The notes: generated by a model from the sequence alone, not told the origin. 6,446 nt of DNA from Chloroflexota bacterium (GCA_019242065.1 JAFAWJ010000622.1:1-6446); one strand, 5' to 3'; shown: positions 1-6,205, counted from the stretch's first letter. Translations and numbers: made by a program.

Positions 1-852
1 CGCCTCACACGCCACCAGGTTGCTGCCCACGATCTCCGTCTGCGACCCCTCGAACAGCGGGTCGCCGGGTTTGGGCGTCTCGGCCAACTCGCCCGCGACC
101 CCCAGGCGAACCCGAGTCACCACCGATTCGGGCAGCACACCCCATAACCCGTAGCGCTCAAATACGGACGCCGCGGCGCCAAACGTCGACGTGTCCGGCA
201 CCGTCGGCCCCGAGGCAATCGCATCCAGCGGATTGCCCACCACGTCACTCAGGACCAGGGTGACCAGCCGCGCCGGGGCCGCCAGCCGCGCCAGGCCGCC
301 ACCTTTGACCAGGTCGAGGTGCTTGCGCACCATGTTGATCTCGTTGATGGTGGCCCCGCAGCGCAGCAGCGCGTCGGTCGTCTGCTGCACGTCGGCCAGC
401 GAGATGCCTTCGACCGGCAGGGTCATCAGCGCCGAACCGCCGCCCGAGATCACGCATACCACCATGTCGTCCGCACCCGCACTCCGCAGCGTATCGACGA
501 TCTCGCGCGTCGCGGACACCCCGGCCGCGTCGGGCACCGGATGCCCTGCCTCCCGAATGCGCACCCAGCGCGTGTCCACGGCGTGGCCGTAGCGCACGCA
601 CACGCAGCCCGTCACCGGCAGCCGGTCGCCCACCACGTCTTCGATGGCCGCCGCCATCGGCGCCGACGCCTTGCCGGCCCCGACGACGACCACCCGCCGA
701 TAGTCGCTCAAGGGATAGCGCTGGCCGGCGACCACCAGCGCATCCTGCGTCGCGGCCATCCGCCCGCGGACCGCCTGGCCGGGTTCGACCGCGGCTACCG
801 CAGCGGCAAGGACCGTCTCGAGGGCCGCCGACTTAGCGAGCCGCGGCCTCAC
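1..852 (-). CDS. Glycerate 2-kinase (MOFRL/DUF4147 family), C-terminus cut by window edge
   Basis: ATP-dependent kinase predicted to phosphorylate D-glycerate, normally to 2-phosphoglycerate in this family, feeding lower glycolysis; cytoplasmic. The 284 visible residues show the family hallmarks in order: VVVVGAGKAS at about 54-63, GHPVPD near 97, the glycine-rich SGGGSAL near 135-142, INEINMVRKHLDLVKGGGLA at about 169-188 and SDVVGNPLDAIASGPT at about 201-216. Full-length members are usually 400-450 residues, so the C-terminal MOFRL domain lies left of base 1. I chose the GTG at 852-850 because the family-typical helix (ALETVLAAAVAAVEPG) lies before the first in-frame ATG at 759, and a GGAAG stretch sits 9 nt upstream of that GTG. 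This start overlaps the end of glgC by 20 bp, implying one transcript and translational coupling. Family assignment is strong; the product isomer (2- or 3-phosphoglycerate) cannot be read from sequence, and the exact start is less certain. Confidence 0.93.
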   Translation of the reverse strand, partial: MRPRLAKSAALETVLAAAVAAVEPGQAVRGRMAATQDALVVAGQRYPLSDYRRVVVVGAGKASAPMAAAIEDVVGDRLPVTGCVCVRYGHAVDTRWVRIREAGHPVPDAAGVSATREIVDTLRSAGADDMVVCVISGGGSALMTLPVEGISLADVQQTTDALLRCGATINEINMVRKHLDLVKGGGLARLAAPARLVTLVLSDVVGNPLDAIASGPTVPDTSTFGAAASVFERYGLWGVLPESVVTRVRLGVAGELAETPKPGDPLFEGSQTEIVGSNLVACEA

Positions 853-2149
853 GCGAGGCGACTTCCACCGTTTCGCCGCTCGGTAGCTCTGTCGCGACGT
901 GGCCGTTGGTCGACAGGAAGCGTTGGAAATCCCGCTCGATGACCTCGGCCGCGATCAGGCAGTTGCGCCCGATGCGGAGTCCGCTCGGAATGCGCGCACC
1001 TTTACCCACGACTGTGATGCCCGACTGGAGGTTGCGCGGCTGGGTCCGATTCGGCCGCGTGTCCTCGCCCATCCCCAACTGGACGTCCGCGCCGACCACC
1101 ACGTGCTTGTCGAGGATGCTGCGGTCGACGACGCTGCCCGGACCGACGATGCAGTCGGTAAACAGGATGCTGTCGCGCACCACGGCGCCCTCGGCCACGA
1201 AGACGCCCGGCGACAGCACCGAGTGCTCGACAGTCCCGTTAATAATCGAGCCGTGTGAGATCAGGCTGCACAGGATGTTGCCGCGTTCGGTAATCCGCGC
1301 CGGCGGTCGCTCCTCGGACCGCGTGTGGATCAGCCAGTCGGTGTCGTACAGGTCGAAGTCCGGCGGCTCCTTGAGTAGGCCCATGTTCGACTCCCAGTAC
1401 GACTGGATTGTGCCCACGTCGCGCCAGTAGCCCTTGAACGGGTAGGCGAAGACGCGATCCATCTCCACCATGCGCGGCACCACGTCGCGGCCGAAGTCGC
1501 GCTTGGAGCCCTGGATGTGGGCGTCCTCTTCGAGACGGCGGACGAGCACGTCGCGATCGAAGACGTAGATGCCCATGCTGATCAGGTTGCTGTGCGGCTC
1601 GGGCGGCTTTTCTTCGAAGGCCACCACGCGCCCGTCGGGACCGGTGACCAGCGTGCCAAAGCGGTGCGCCTCGTCCATCGGCACCTGCAAGACGGCGACG
1701 GTACAGTCCGCCTTGCGATCCTCGTGAAAGGCAAGCATGGCGTTGTAGTCCTGCTTGTAGACGTGGTCACCCGAGAGGATCAGCATCGTGTCGGAGCGCC
1801 AGTCGGCGATTGCGGACAGGTTCTGATACACGGCGTCGGCGGTACCCCGATACCAGTCGCTGCCTTTGCGGCCCAGGTACGGCTGGAGCATGCGCACGCC
1901 GCCGCGCATCCGGTCCAGGTCCCAGGGCCGGCCGATACCAATATGATCGTTCAGGCTGTGGGGCCGGTACTGAGTAAGTACCGCCACGCGATAGATGCCC
2001 GAGTTGACGCAGTTGGACAGCGTGAAGTCAATGATGCGGTACTTGCCAGCGAACGGGACCGCCGGCTTCGCCCGCTGGGCGGACAGGACACTCAACCGCT
2101 CGCCCTGGCCGCCAGCGAGGATGATCGCGGCCACGTTCCGAATGGCCAT
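833..2149 (-). CDS. glgC: Glucose-1-phosphate adenylyltransferase (ADP-glucose pyrophosphorylase)
   Basis: Makes ADP-glucose and pyrophosphate from ATP and glucose-1-phosphate, the committed step of bacterial glycogen synthesis; cytoplasmic, normally a homotetramer. The 438 residues are the usual length. The nucleotidyltransferase domain begins with [12 protein letters not shown] (8-19) and [17 protein letters not shown] (26-42). It continues with LSNCVNSGI (44-52), GTADAVYQN (102-110), SGDHVY (126-131), FEEKP (178-182), SMGIYVF (191-197) and YWRDVGT (241-247). From about residue 290 hexapeptide-type repeats form the C-terminal left-handed beta-helix. In E. coli GlgC the fructose-bisphosphate-linked Lys39 stands just before RAKPAV; here that place is Gln25, hinting at different allosteric control. 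The ATG at 2149 is fixed because the codon immediately upstream in frame is TGA. No Shine-Dalgarno sequence is visible. The stop overlaps the downstream glycerate kinase start. The family is certain; the regulatory remark is inference. Confidence 0.97.
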   Translation of the reverse strand: MAIRNVAAIILAGGQGERLSVLSAQRAKPAVPFAGKYRIIDFTLSNCVNSGIYRVAVLTQYRPHSLNDHIGIGRPWDLDRMRGGVRMLQPYLGRKGSDWYRGTADAVYQNLSAIADWRSDTMLILSGDHVYKQDYNAMLAFHEDRKADCTVAVLQVPMDEAHRFGTLVTGPDGRVVAFEEKPPEPHSNLISMGIYVFDRDVLVRRLEEDAHIQGSKRDFGRDVVPRMVEMDRVFAYPFKGYWRDVGTIQSYWESNMGLLKEPPDFDLYDTDWLIHTRSEERPPARITERGNILCSLISHGSIINGTVEHSVLSPGVFVAEGAVVRDSILFTDCIVGPGSVVDRSILDKHVVVGADVQLGMGEDTRPNRTQPRNLQSGITVVGKGARIPSGLRIGRNCLIAAEVIERDFQRFLSTNGHVATELPSGETVEVASREAAAR

Positions 2150-2204
2150 TCATCGTGCAGTGTAGCCTGCGTCGGGGCATGCGGGTTGACTGCTGCACCA
2201 CGAA
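2150..2204. other. 55-bp gap between hydrolase stop and glgC start
   Basis: This short spacer separates two genes read in the same (minus) direction. It holds the candidate glgC -10 box and no evident hairpin-plus-T-run terminator, so read-through from the hydrolase gene into glgC is likely, in addition to any internal promoter. Confidence 0.5.
2159..2164 (-). promoter_or_regulatory. Candidate -10 box (TACACT) for glgC
   Basis: On the minus strand TACACT fits the TANNNT -10 pattern and ends 9 nt before the glgC ATG at 2149. This would put the transcript start within a few bases of the codon. No Shine-Dalgarno sequence lies between, and an in-frame TGA abuts the ATG, which fits a leaderless or nearly leaderless message. 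No good -35 box is visible 16-18 nt upstream. A six-base degenerate motif is weak evidence on its own. Confidence 0.35.
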
Positions 2205-3239
2205 TCACAGCAGTTCCAGGAGCACGGCATGGACGTGCCAGAACAATTTCCACACGTCGGGCACAAAGATGCCCCACGCGGTTGGCCGATCGGGGATGAC
2301 GTGCTCGAAGATCGAAAACTCCGTATACCGCGCCACGACGCCCGGCGGCGCGCTGGCCACCAGGTTGCGGCTCTCCGTAAACGGAATGAACGGGTCGTCC
2401 ACGTCGTCCATCACATACAGGTGCGTCTGTAGTTGAGCCAGGTAGCTCGACGGCGAAATCCGCGCGAATCGCTCGACCACTTCGGGCGAAAAGCCCTGGG
2501 TGATCGCCTCGGCTCGCGCCCGAGTCGGATTGCTCAGGAGCTCGGATCGTTCGGCGTCGTCAACGCCGGCGTCGACGAGCGCGTTGCCGACCACGTCGAT
2601 CGTCCGCTGCTCGGGCTGCCAAGGCTGCTCGGCGCCATTGACCTCGATCGAGTGACTGGCCACGTCCACCAGCAGGCTCAGGGCGTCGTCATAGCTGCCG
2701 AAGCTTTCGACAAACCGAACCGAGTCGCGCAGATCCGGCTGCGCCCCCGCCACGATGCTCAGCCCGCCTGACGCTGAGAGCCCGACGATCCCGATCCGGG
2801 ACGGGTCGACATCTGGCCGGCTGGCGACGGCGTTCACGCTCACGCGGATCGCGTCCACCTCCTCAAAGCTGAGGTGCTCGGCCAGCATGCCCGACGACTC
2901 CGGCACAGCCACGACGATGCCCAGCCTTGCGAGTGCGTCGGCAAACTGGTCCGCCAGGTCGCTGCGCGGCAGATCACCCGCGCCCAGCAGCAGCACGACG
3001 GCCGGATGACGATCGCCGCTCGCCGGCGCAACATATAGCGTATCGACCGTGCCAGCCGAGTAGGCATACGTCTGCTGTTGCTGGACAGGCTCGGGTGTCA
3101 CCAGCCTGAGCGGGTCGATCGGCGTCGAGGGAAACATGGCCGGCAGCAGCAGGAGGGTCTGCACCGCCACGCGCGCCGGGCGCCACAGCACGAGCGCGCC
3201 GACCAGGACCAGGCACAGGCCAAAAACGAGTTGGCGCAT
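2205..3239 (-). CDS. Membrane-anchored alpha/beta hydrolase, substrate unknown
   Basis: A 344-residue protein starting with one hydrophobic segment (about residues 3-19, LVFGLCLVLVGALVLW), so probably tethered to the outer face of the membrane or carrying an uncleaved signal. The rest reads as an alpha/beta hydrolase of the dienelactone hydrolase or acyl-peptidase-like type. Visible elements are HPAVVLLLGAG (78-88, strand plus oxyanion-loop region), RIGIVGLSASGG (148-159, nucleophile elbow), MDDVDDPFIP (277-286, likely acid Asp282) and FEHVIPD (311-317, likely His313). The elbow is not a plain GxSxG: it reads G-L-S-A-S-G-G, so the nucleophile could be Ser157 (as S-x-S-x-G) or Ser155. The ATG at 3239 is chosen because it begins the hydrophobic segment and leaves 23 bp to the divergent binding-protein gene. 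A longer reading to 3410 would run through that gene. The fold is well supported; the substrate is unknown. It precedes glgC on the same strand, but no functional link is evident. Confidence 0.82.
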   Translation of the reverse strand: MRQLVFGLCLVLVGALVLWRPARVAVQTLLLLPAMFPSTPIDPLRLVTPEPVQQQQTYAYSAGTVDTLYVAPASGDRHPAVVLLLGAGDLPRSDLADQFADALARLGIVVAVPESSGMLAEHLSFEEVDAIRVSVNAVASRPDVDPSRIGIVGLSASGGLSIVAGAQPDLRDSVRFVESFGSYDDALSLLVDVASHSIEVNGAEQPWQPEQRTIDVVGNALVDAGVDDAERSELLSNPTRARAEAITQGFSPEVVERFARISPSSYLAQLQTHLYVMDDVDDPFIPFTESRNLVASAPPGVVARYTEFSIFEHVIPDRPTAWGIFVPDVWKLFWHVHAVLLELL

Positions 3240-3250
3240 CGATCGGCGGG

Positions 3251-3256
3251 TAGGAT
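3251..3256 (+). promoter_or_regulatory. Candidate -10 box (TAGGAT) for the ABC importer operon, leaderless
   Basis: TAGGAT ends 6 nt before the GTG at 3263, the spacing expected if the transcript starts at the start codon itself. The first three bases of the box are also an in-frame TAG, so no longer reading of the binding-protein gene is possible. No ribosome-binding sequence precedes the GTG. A -35 box is weak or absent; GAGTTG at 3228-3233 has the right 17-bp spacing but only partial similarity. Confidence 0.5.
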
Positions 3257-3257
3257 A
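3252..3257 (-). promoter_or_regulatory. Candidate -10 box (TATCCT) for the hydrolase-glgC-kinase unit
   Basis: On the minus strand TATCCT fits a TANNNT -10 element, with its last base 12 nt upstream of the hydrolase ATG at 3239. A transcript starting about 7 nt after the box would have a leader of only about 5-6 nt. It shares five of its six base pairs with the plus-strand -10 candidate. No convincing -35 box is visible. Confidence 0.4.
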
Positions 3258-3262
3258 ACGAC

Positions 3263-4966
3263 GTGCAAATCGGCCGCCGACTATTCCTGCGTCGCGTGGC
3301 CGTCGTCGGGCTTGGGCTGCCGATGATGGCGACGCTGGCGGCCGCGTGCAGCACGCCGACAGCGGTCGCGCCAACGTCGCCTGCCACTTCAGCCCCGAGC
3401 GGCGCCGCACCCGCCAGCACCAGCGCGCCGACCTCGCCCCCAGCCGCGCCAGCCAGCACTAGCGCGCCGACGATCGCGCCCGCCTCGACCAGCGCCGCCG
3501 CCTCCCAACCCACCACGAGTGTCACCGCCGCTTCGGGTTCGAGCAAGCCGAAGGCCGTCATCGGCTTCACCCAGGAGCCGACCTCGCTGGATCCCACCGC
3601 CGACGCCACCGCGTCGATCGCCACGATCTTGCTCGACAACCTGTATCAGGGGCTCGTGCGCCTGGACGCCTCAGGCAAGATCACCCCGTCGCTGGCCCAG
3701 AGCTGGGATGTGACTCCGGACGGCACCGCCGTCACCTTCCATCTCGCGAGCGGCGTGAAGTGGCACGACGGCACACCCTTCACCGCCGGCGACGTCAAAT
3801 TCTCCTGGGACCGCGCCGCCGACGCCAACACCAACCCCGTCAACCCGCATCGCGACTACTGGGCACCGGTCAAGTCCGTCGACGTCGTCGACGACTCGAC
3901 CGTCAAGGTGACGCTCAACCAGTACAGCGACAACTGGCTCTTTCACATGGCGGCTGGCTCGGCGTGCATCGTCTCATCCGCATCCGCCGCCAACAACAAG
4001 ACCAATCCCATCGGGACCGGGCCGTTCAAATATGCCAGCTGGAACCACGGCGGCAGCCTGGGGCTGACCCACAACGACAACTATTGGGGCACCCCAGCCA
4101 GGCTGACCGACCTCGAGTTTCGGTTCTTTTCCGACGGCAACGCGATGAACAACGCCCTCAAAGCCGGCGACATCGACGCCCTGGGCCAGATCGGCGCGCC
4201 GGATCAAGTCGCCACCTTCCAGCAGGATCCCAATTTCACGGTCGTGAAGGGTGCCGCCTCGGGCAAGTTCATGATCTCCATCAACGAGACCAGCGGCCCG
4301 CTTAGCGACAAGCGCGTGCGCCAGGCGCTGTACGCCGCAATCGACCGCCAGGCGTATATCGACGGCTATCACGCCGGCCTGGCGGTGCCCATCGGCAGCC
4401 ATGCCTCGCCCAACGACGGCGAGCCGTATTACGCGGACATGACCAGCGTGAACACCTTCGACCCCGACAAAGCCCAACAACTCCTGGAGGCCGCCGGCCA
4501 GTCGAATCTGAAGCTGCGCCTGGCTCAGGTCAGCACCTTCCCGTACGCGGTCGCCTACACCGACATCCTGAGCAGCCAGCTCCAGGCCATCGGCGTGCAG
4601 CTCGACGTCCAGCCAATGGAGTTCCCGCGCTGGCTACAGCAGGTCTTCTCCAATGCCCAGGACTACGACCTGACGATCATCAACCACGTCGAAGAGCGCG
4701 ACATCGGCAACTACGCCAACCCCAAGTACTACTGGCACTACAACAACCCTGACGTCACGAGCTGGCTGCAACAAGCCGACGCCCAGCCCGATCAGACCCA
4801 GCGCAACGCCCTCTACAAGCAGATCCAGCAGCAGCTGGCCGAGGACGCCGCCAACTTGTGGGTTGCCTCGGGCAACAACCTGGGCATCCTCAAGAAAGGC
4901 TTCATGGGCTACCAGGTGCAGGGCATCTCCGCATCACTCTTTCTAGGTGACGCCTACTTCCAATAA
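3263..4966 (+). CDS. ABC importer substrate-binding lipoprotein, family 5 (peptide/nickel type)
   Basis: Extracytoplasmic solute receptor that delivers ligand, typically oligopeptides but sometimes other solutes, to an ABC permease. Residues 1-29 form a twin-arginine-like signal (GRRLFLRR at 4-11, hydrophobic core, lipobox LAAAC with Cys29), so export by Tat and lipid anchoring are likely. Residues 30-95 are an Ala/Pro/Ser/Thr tether. The SBP_bac_5 domain starts at AVIGFTQEPTSLDP (98-111). It continues with LYQGLVRLDASGKITPSLAQSW (128-149), VKWHDGTPFTAGDVKFSWDR (165-184), NPIGTGPFKY (248-257) and RVRQALYAAIDRQAYIDG (351-368). Its 567 residues match the family. The GTG start is the only one that keeps the signal peptide: an in-frame TAG lies 12 nt upstream, and there is no Shine-Dalgarno sequence. 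Two permease genes follow. The family call is firm; the ligand cannot be predicted. Confidence 0.95.
   Translation: MQIGRRLFLRRVAVVGLGLPMMATLAAACSTPTAVAPTSPATSAPSGAAPASTSAPTSPPAAPASTSAPTIAPASTSAAASQPTTSVTAASGSSKPKAVIGFTQEPTSLDPTADATASIATILLDNLYQGLVRLDASGKITPSLAQSWDVTPDGTAVTFHLASGVKWHDGTPFTAGDVKFSWDRAADANTNPVNPHRDYWAPVKSVDVVDDSTVKVTLNQYSDNWLFHMAAGSACIVSSASAANNKTNPIGTGPFKYASWNHGGSLGLTHNDNYWGTPARLTDLEFRFFSDGNAMNNALKAGDIDALGQIGAPDQVATFQQDPNFTVVKGAASGKFMISINETSGPLSDKRVRQALYAAIDRQAYIDGYHAGLAVPIGSHASPNDGEPYYADMTSVNTFDPDKAQQLLEAAGQSNLKLRLAQVSTFPYAVAYTDILSSQLQAIGVQLDVQPMEFPRWLQQVFSNAQDYDLTIINHVEERDIGNYANPKYYWHYNNPDVTSWLQQADAQPDQTQRNALYKQIQQQLAEDAANLWVASGNNLGILKKGFMGYQVQGISASLFLGDAYFQ
3410..3502 (+). 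repeat. Short coding repeats in the lipoprotein linker (PASTSA motif, three copies)
   Basis: The peptide PASTSA occurs at residues 50-55, 63-68 and 73-78 of the binding protein, the first two extended to PASTSAPT. At DNA level the first two copies differ by only two third-position changes over seven codons. The segment lies in a flexible tether between the lipidated cysteine and the folded domain. Its likely role is spacing the receptor from the membrane, and such low-complexity stretches expand and shrink easily. Confidence 0.7.
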
Positions 4967-4968
4967 CG

Positions 4969-4978
4969 TGGTCCCTCC
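4969..4978 (+). repeat. Left copy of 10-bp flanking direct repeat (TGGTCCCTCC)
   Basis: Matches TGGTCCGTCC at 5171-5180 in 9 of 10 positions. The two copies bracket the low-GC repeat segment between the binding-protein and permease genes. Taking out one copy plus the enclosed segment would leave a 15-bp intergenic gap, so the pair looks like a target-site duplication. Confidence 0.45.
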
Positions 4979-5170
4979 GAGACATACTTTTTATGGTGGG
5001 GGACACAACTCATCCTGCCTGGAATACTTGGTCTCGCTGAGAGATGCTTTTCTGGTCGGGACGAAGTTTATTCTGTTGGTACAAGGGTTTCGTCAGGACG
5101 AGTTTTGGCAGTCGGTAAGCCTGAAGGACTGTACTGACCGGAAGAACTGTGTCACGAGCGACTCACATCC
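4979..5170. mobile_element. Possible small non-coding inserted element or transposon-end relic
   Basis: This intergenic segment is about 50% G+C by hand count, against roughly two thirds in its neighbours, and is built from degenerate repeats. Most units begin GGA or GGT and are 18-20 bp long: starts at 5001, 5021, 5059, 5078, 5096, with less regular ones at 5114, 5126 and 5140. A larger period is also visible: 4979-5004 (GAGACATACTTTTTATGG...) resembles 5039-5062 (GAGAGATGCTTTTCTGG...). Clusters of ~20-bp transposase-binding repeats are typical of the ends of Tn7/Mu/IS21-like elements, so a MITE or end relic is possible. No transposase gene is present and clear terminal inverted repeats were not found. 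A regulatory intergenic spacer is the alternative. The reading frame across it (4947-5183) is probably not a gene. Confidence 0.4.
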
Positions 5171-5180
5171 TGGTCCGTCC
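5171..5180 (+). repeat. Right copy of 10-bp flanking direct repeat (TGGTCCGTCC)
   Basis: Partner of 4969-4978, with one mismatch. It lies 3 bp before the GTG start of the first permease gene and therefore occupies the place where a ribosome-binding site would be expected; none is visible. Confidence 0.45.
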
Positions 5181-5183
5181 TGA

Positions 5184-6131
5184 GTGACGGTTCAGATCCT
5201 CGTTCGTCTGGGGTGGCTCGTCGTCAGTCTCCTGCTGGCCTCGGTCCTCGTCTTCGTCGTCGTCAACGTCCTGCCCGGCGACGTCGCCAGCGTCATCCTC
5301 GGCACCAGCGCCACCCCCCAGGCCCTCGAGACCCTGCGCCACCAGCTGGGTCTCGACCAGCCCGGCTGGGTGCGCTACCTGGAGTGGGTCGGCAGCATGC
5401 TGCACGGCGACTTCGGCACCTCGGTCCTCTCCAACGCCGACGTCGGCCAGCTGATCCTCCAGAAACTGAGTGTCAGCGCCCCGCTGGCCATCGCCAGCGC
5501 CGTGATCGCCATGCTGGTCGCCGCGCCGCTCGGCGTCGTGGCCGGCACGCGTTACAAGCACGCCAGCGGTGCGATCGTCTCGGCGGCGAGCCTGGTCGGC
5601 ATCGCCGTGCCCGCCTTCTGGGCCGGCCTGCTACTGGTCACCGTCTTCGCCCTTCAGCTCCACCTGTTGCCTGCCGGTGGCTTCACCGACTGGTCCACCG
5701 ACCCGGTCGCGGCCGTCAAGTCCCTGGTGCTGCCGGCGCTGGCCCTCGGGCTGGTGCAGGCCGCTGTACTCACCCGCTACATCCGCTCGTCCATCATCGA
5801 CGTCCAGCGCGAAGATTTTATTCGCACCGCGCGCGCCAAGGGCCTCACCCACGCCCAGGCGCTGCGGCGCCACGGCTTTCGTTACGCGGCGATTCCGGTC
5901 ATCACCATCCTGGGCATCCAGCTCACCGGCCTGCTGGTCGGCGCGATCGTCATCGAAAACGTCTTCGTCCTGCCCGGCCTCGGGCGACTGCTGTTCCAGT
6001 CGGTCGGCAACCGCGACCTGCTGGTCGTCCAGGACCTGGTGATGCTGTTGACGGCGGTCGTGCTGGTCGTGAACTTCCTGGTCGACCTCACGTACCGGCT
6101 CCTCGACCCGCGCATTCGAGCCAGCGCGTGA
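5184..6131 (+). CDS. ABC importer permease, DppB/OppB type
   Basis: Integral membrane subunit of a peptide/nickel-type ABC importer. With the DppC-type partner it forms the channel and contacts the ATPases. The 315 residues are typical in length. About six membrane spans are visible, near residues 9-30, 98-121, 132-157, 179-197, 237-262 and 284-305. The N-terminus (TM1 followed by VLPGD at 29-33), the HGDFGTS segment (74-80) and the late IENVFVLPGLGRLL (257-270) are hallmarks of this subfamily. The cytoplasmic EAA loop is at about 214-232 (RTARAKGLTHAQALRRHGF), the ATPase-docking element. The start is the GTG at 5184, immediately after a TGA (5181-5183) in another frame, with no Shine-Dalgarno sequence. 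Its stop overlaps a following GTG as GTGA. It belongs to the operon of the upstream binding protein despite the odd 217-bp gap. The transported substrate is unknown. Confidence 0.95.
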   Translation: MTVQILVRLGWLVVSLLLASVLVFVVVNVLPGDVASVILGTSATPQALETLRHQLGLDQPGWVRYLEWVGSMLHGDFGTSVLSNADVGQLILQKLSVSAPLAIASAVIAMLVAAPLGVVAGTRYKHASGAIVSAASLVGIAVPAFWAGLLLVTVFALQLHLLPAGGFTDWSTDPVAAVKSLVLPALALGLVQAAVLTRYIRSSIIDVQREDFIRTARAKGLTHAQALRRHGFRYAAIPVITILGIQLTGLLVGAIVIENVFVLPGLGRLLFQSVGNRDLLVVQDLVMLLTAVVLVVNFLVDLTYRLLDPRIRASA

Positions 6132-6135
6132 ATCG
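6116..6135 (+). repeat. Left copy of 74-bp-offset junction repeat
   Basis: These 20 bases match 6190-6209 in 19 positions. This copy carries the end of the first permease (RASA and TGA) and a GTG overlapping that stop. Similarity continues more weakly on both sides: about 21 of 35 bases to the right, and the PRxRASA codons to the left. This points to an old tandem duplication of the gene junction, not a chance match. Confidence 0.7.
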
Positions 6136-6205
6136 ACAGGTGCTCGTCACACCCGTCGTCGGCCACGTTCGGTCGCCGGTCCCTCGGCGTCGAGCCAGCG
6201 CGTGA
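6128..6205 (+). CDS. 25-codon minigene created by a duplicated permease junction
   Basis: A short reading frame starts at GTG 6128, overlapping the first permease stop as GTGA. It ends at TGA 6203-6205, overlapping the GTG of the second permease as GTGA again. Its beginning (VNRQVLVTPVVG) resembles the second permease start (VSRRVPPTLVVG), and its end (VPRRRASA) resembles the first permease end (DPRIRASA). It therefore reads as [5' end of second permease + 3' end of first permease], the expected product of a tandem duplication across the junction. The peptide itself probably has no function. Its translation may simply carry ribosomes from one permease gene to the next. Whether it is translated is inference. 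Confidence 0.45.
   Translation: MNRQVLVTPVVGHVRSPVPRRRASA

Noticed and set aside
757..759. ATG as the start of glycerate kinase.
   Set aside because: It would cut off the conserved N-terminal helix (ALETVLAAAVAAVEPG) found in the family, and the upstream GTG at 852 has better context.
245..942. Long frames on both strands across the glycerate kinase region.
   Set aside because: The true kinase frame carries all family motifs without a break. The others are low-complexity Arg/Ala/His-rich shadows.
3240..3410. A longer hydrolase start at 3410.
   Set aside because: The extra 57 residues are Arg/Ser-rich, run antisense through the binding-protein signal peptide and the promoter gap, and precede the obvious hydrophobic N-terminus at 3239.
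4979..5157. CRISPR array.
   Set aside because: The units are degenerate, 18-20 bp and contiguous, with no constant repeat alternating with unique spacers and no cas genes nearby.
4947..5183. A 78-codon open frame from inside the end of the binding-protein gene to the base before the permease start.
   Set aside because: It runs through the low-GC degenerate repeats, has no recognisable domain or ribosome-binding site, and its residues (GTKFILL..., DEFWQ) simply reflect the repeat units. Its TGA directly before the permease GTG could allow coupling, but that may be chance.
4967..5183. Intrinsic terminator or attenuator hairpin between binding-protein and permease genes.
   Set aside because: Only very short stems (for example TCTC-GCT-GAGA at 5032-5042) were found, with no following T-run. 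Not enough to call.
5213..6205. A 330-codon frame overlapping the first permease in another frame.
   Set aside because: The product is an Arg/Pro/Ala-rich shadow of high-GC coding sequence. Only its last 25 codons (6128-6205), lying outside the permease, were kept, as the minigene.
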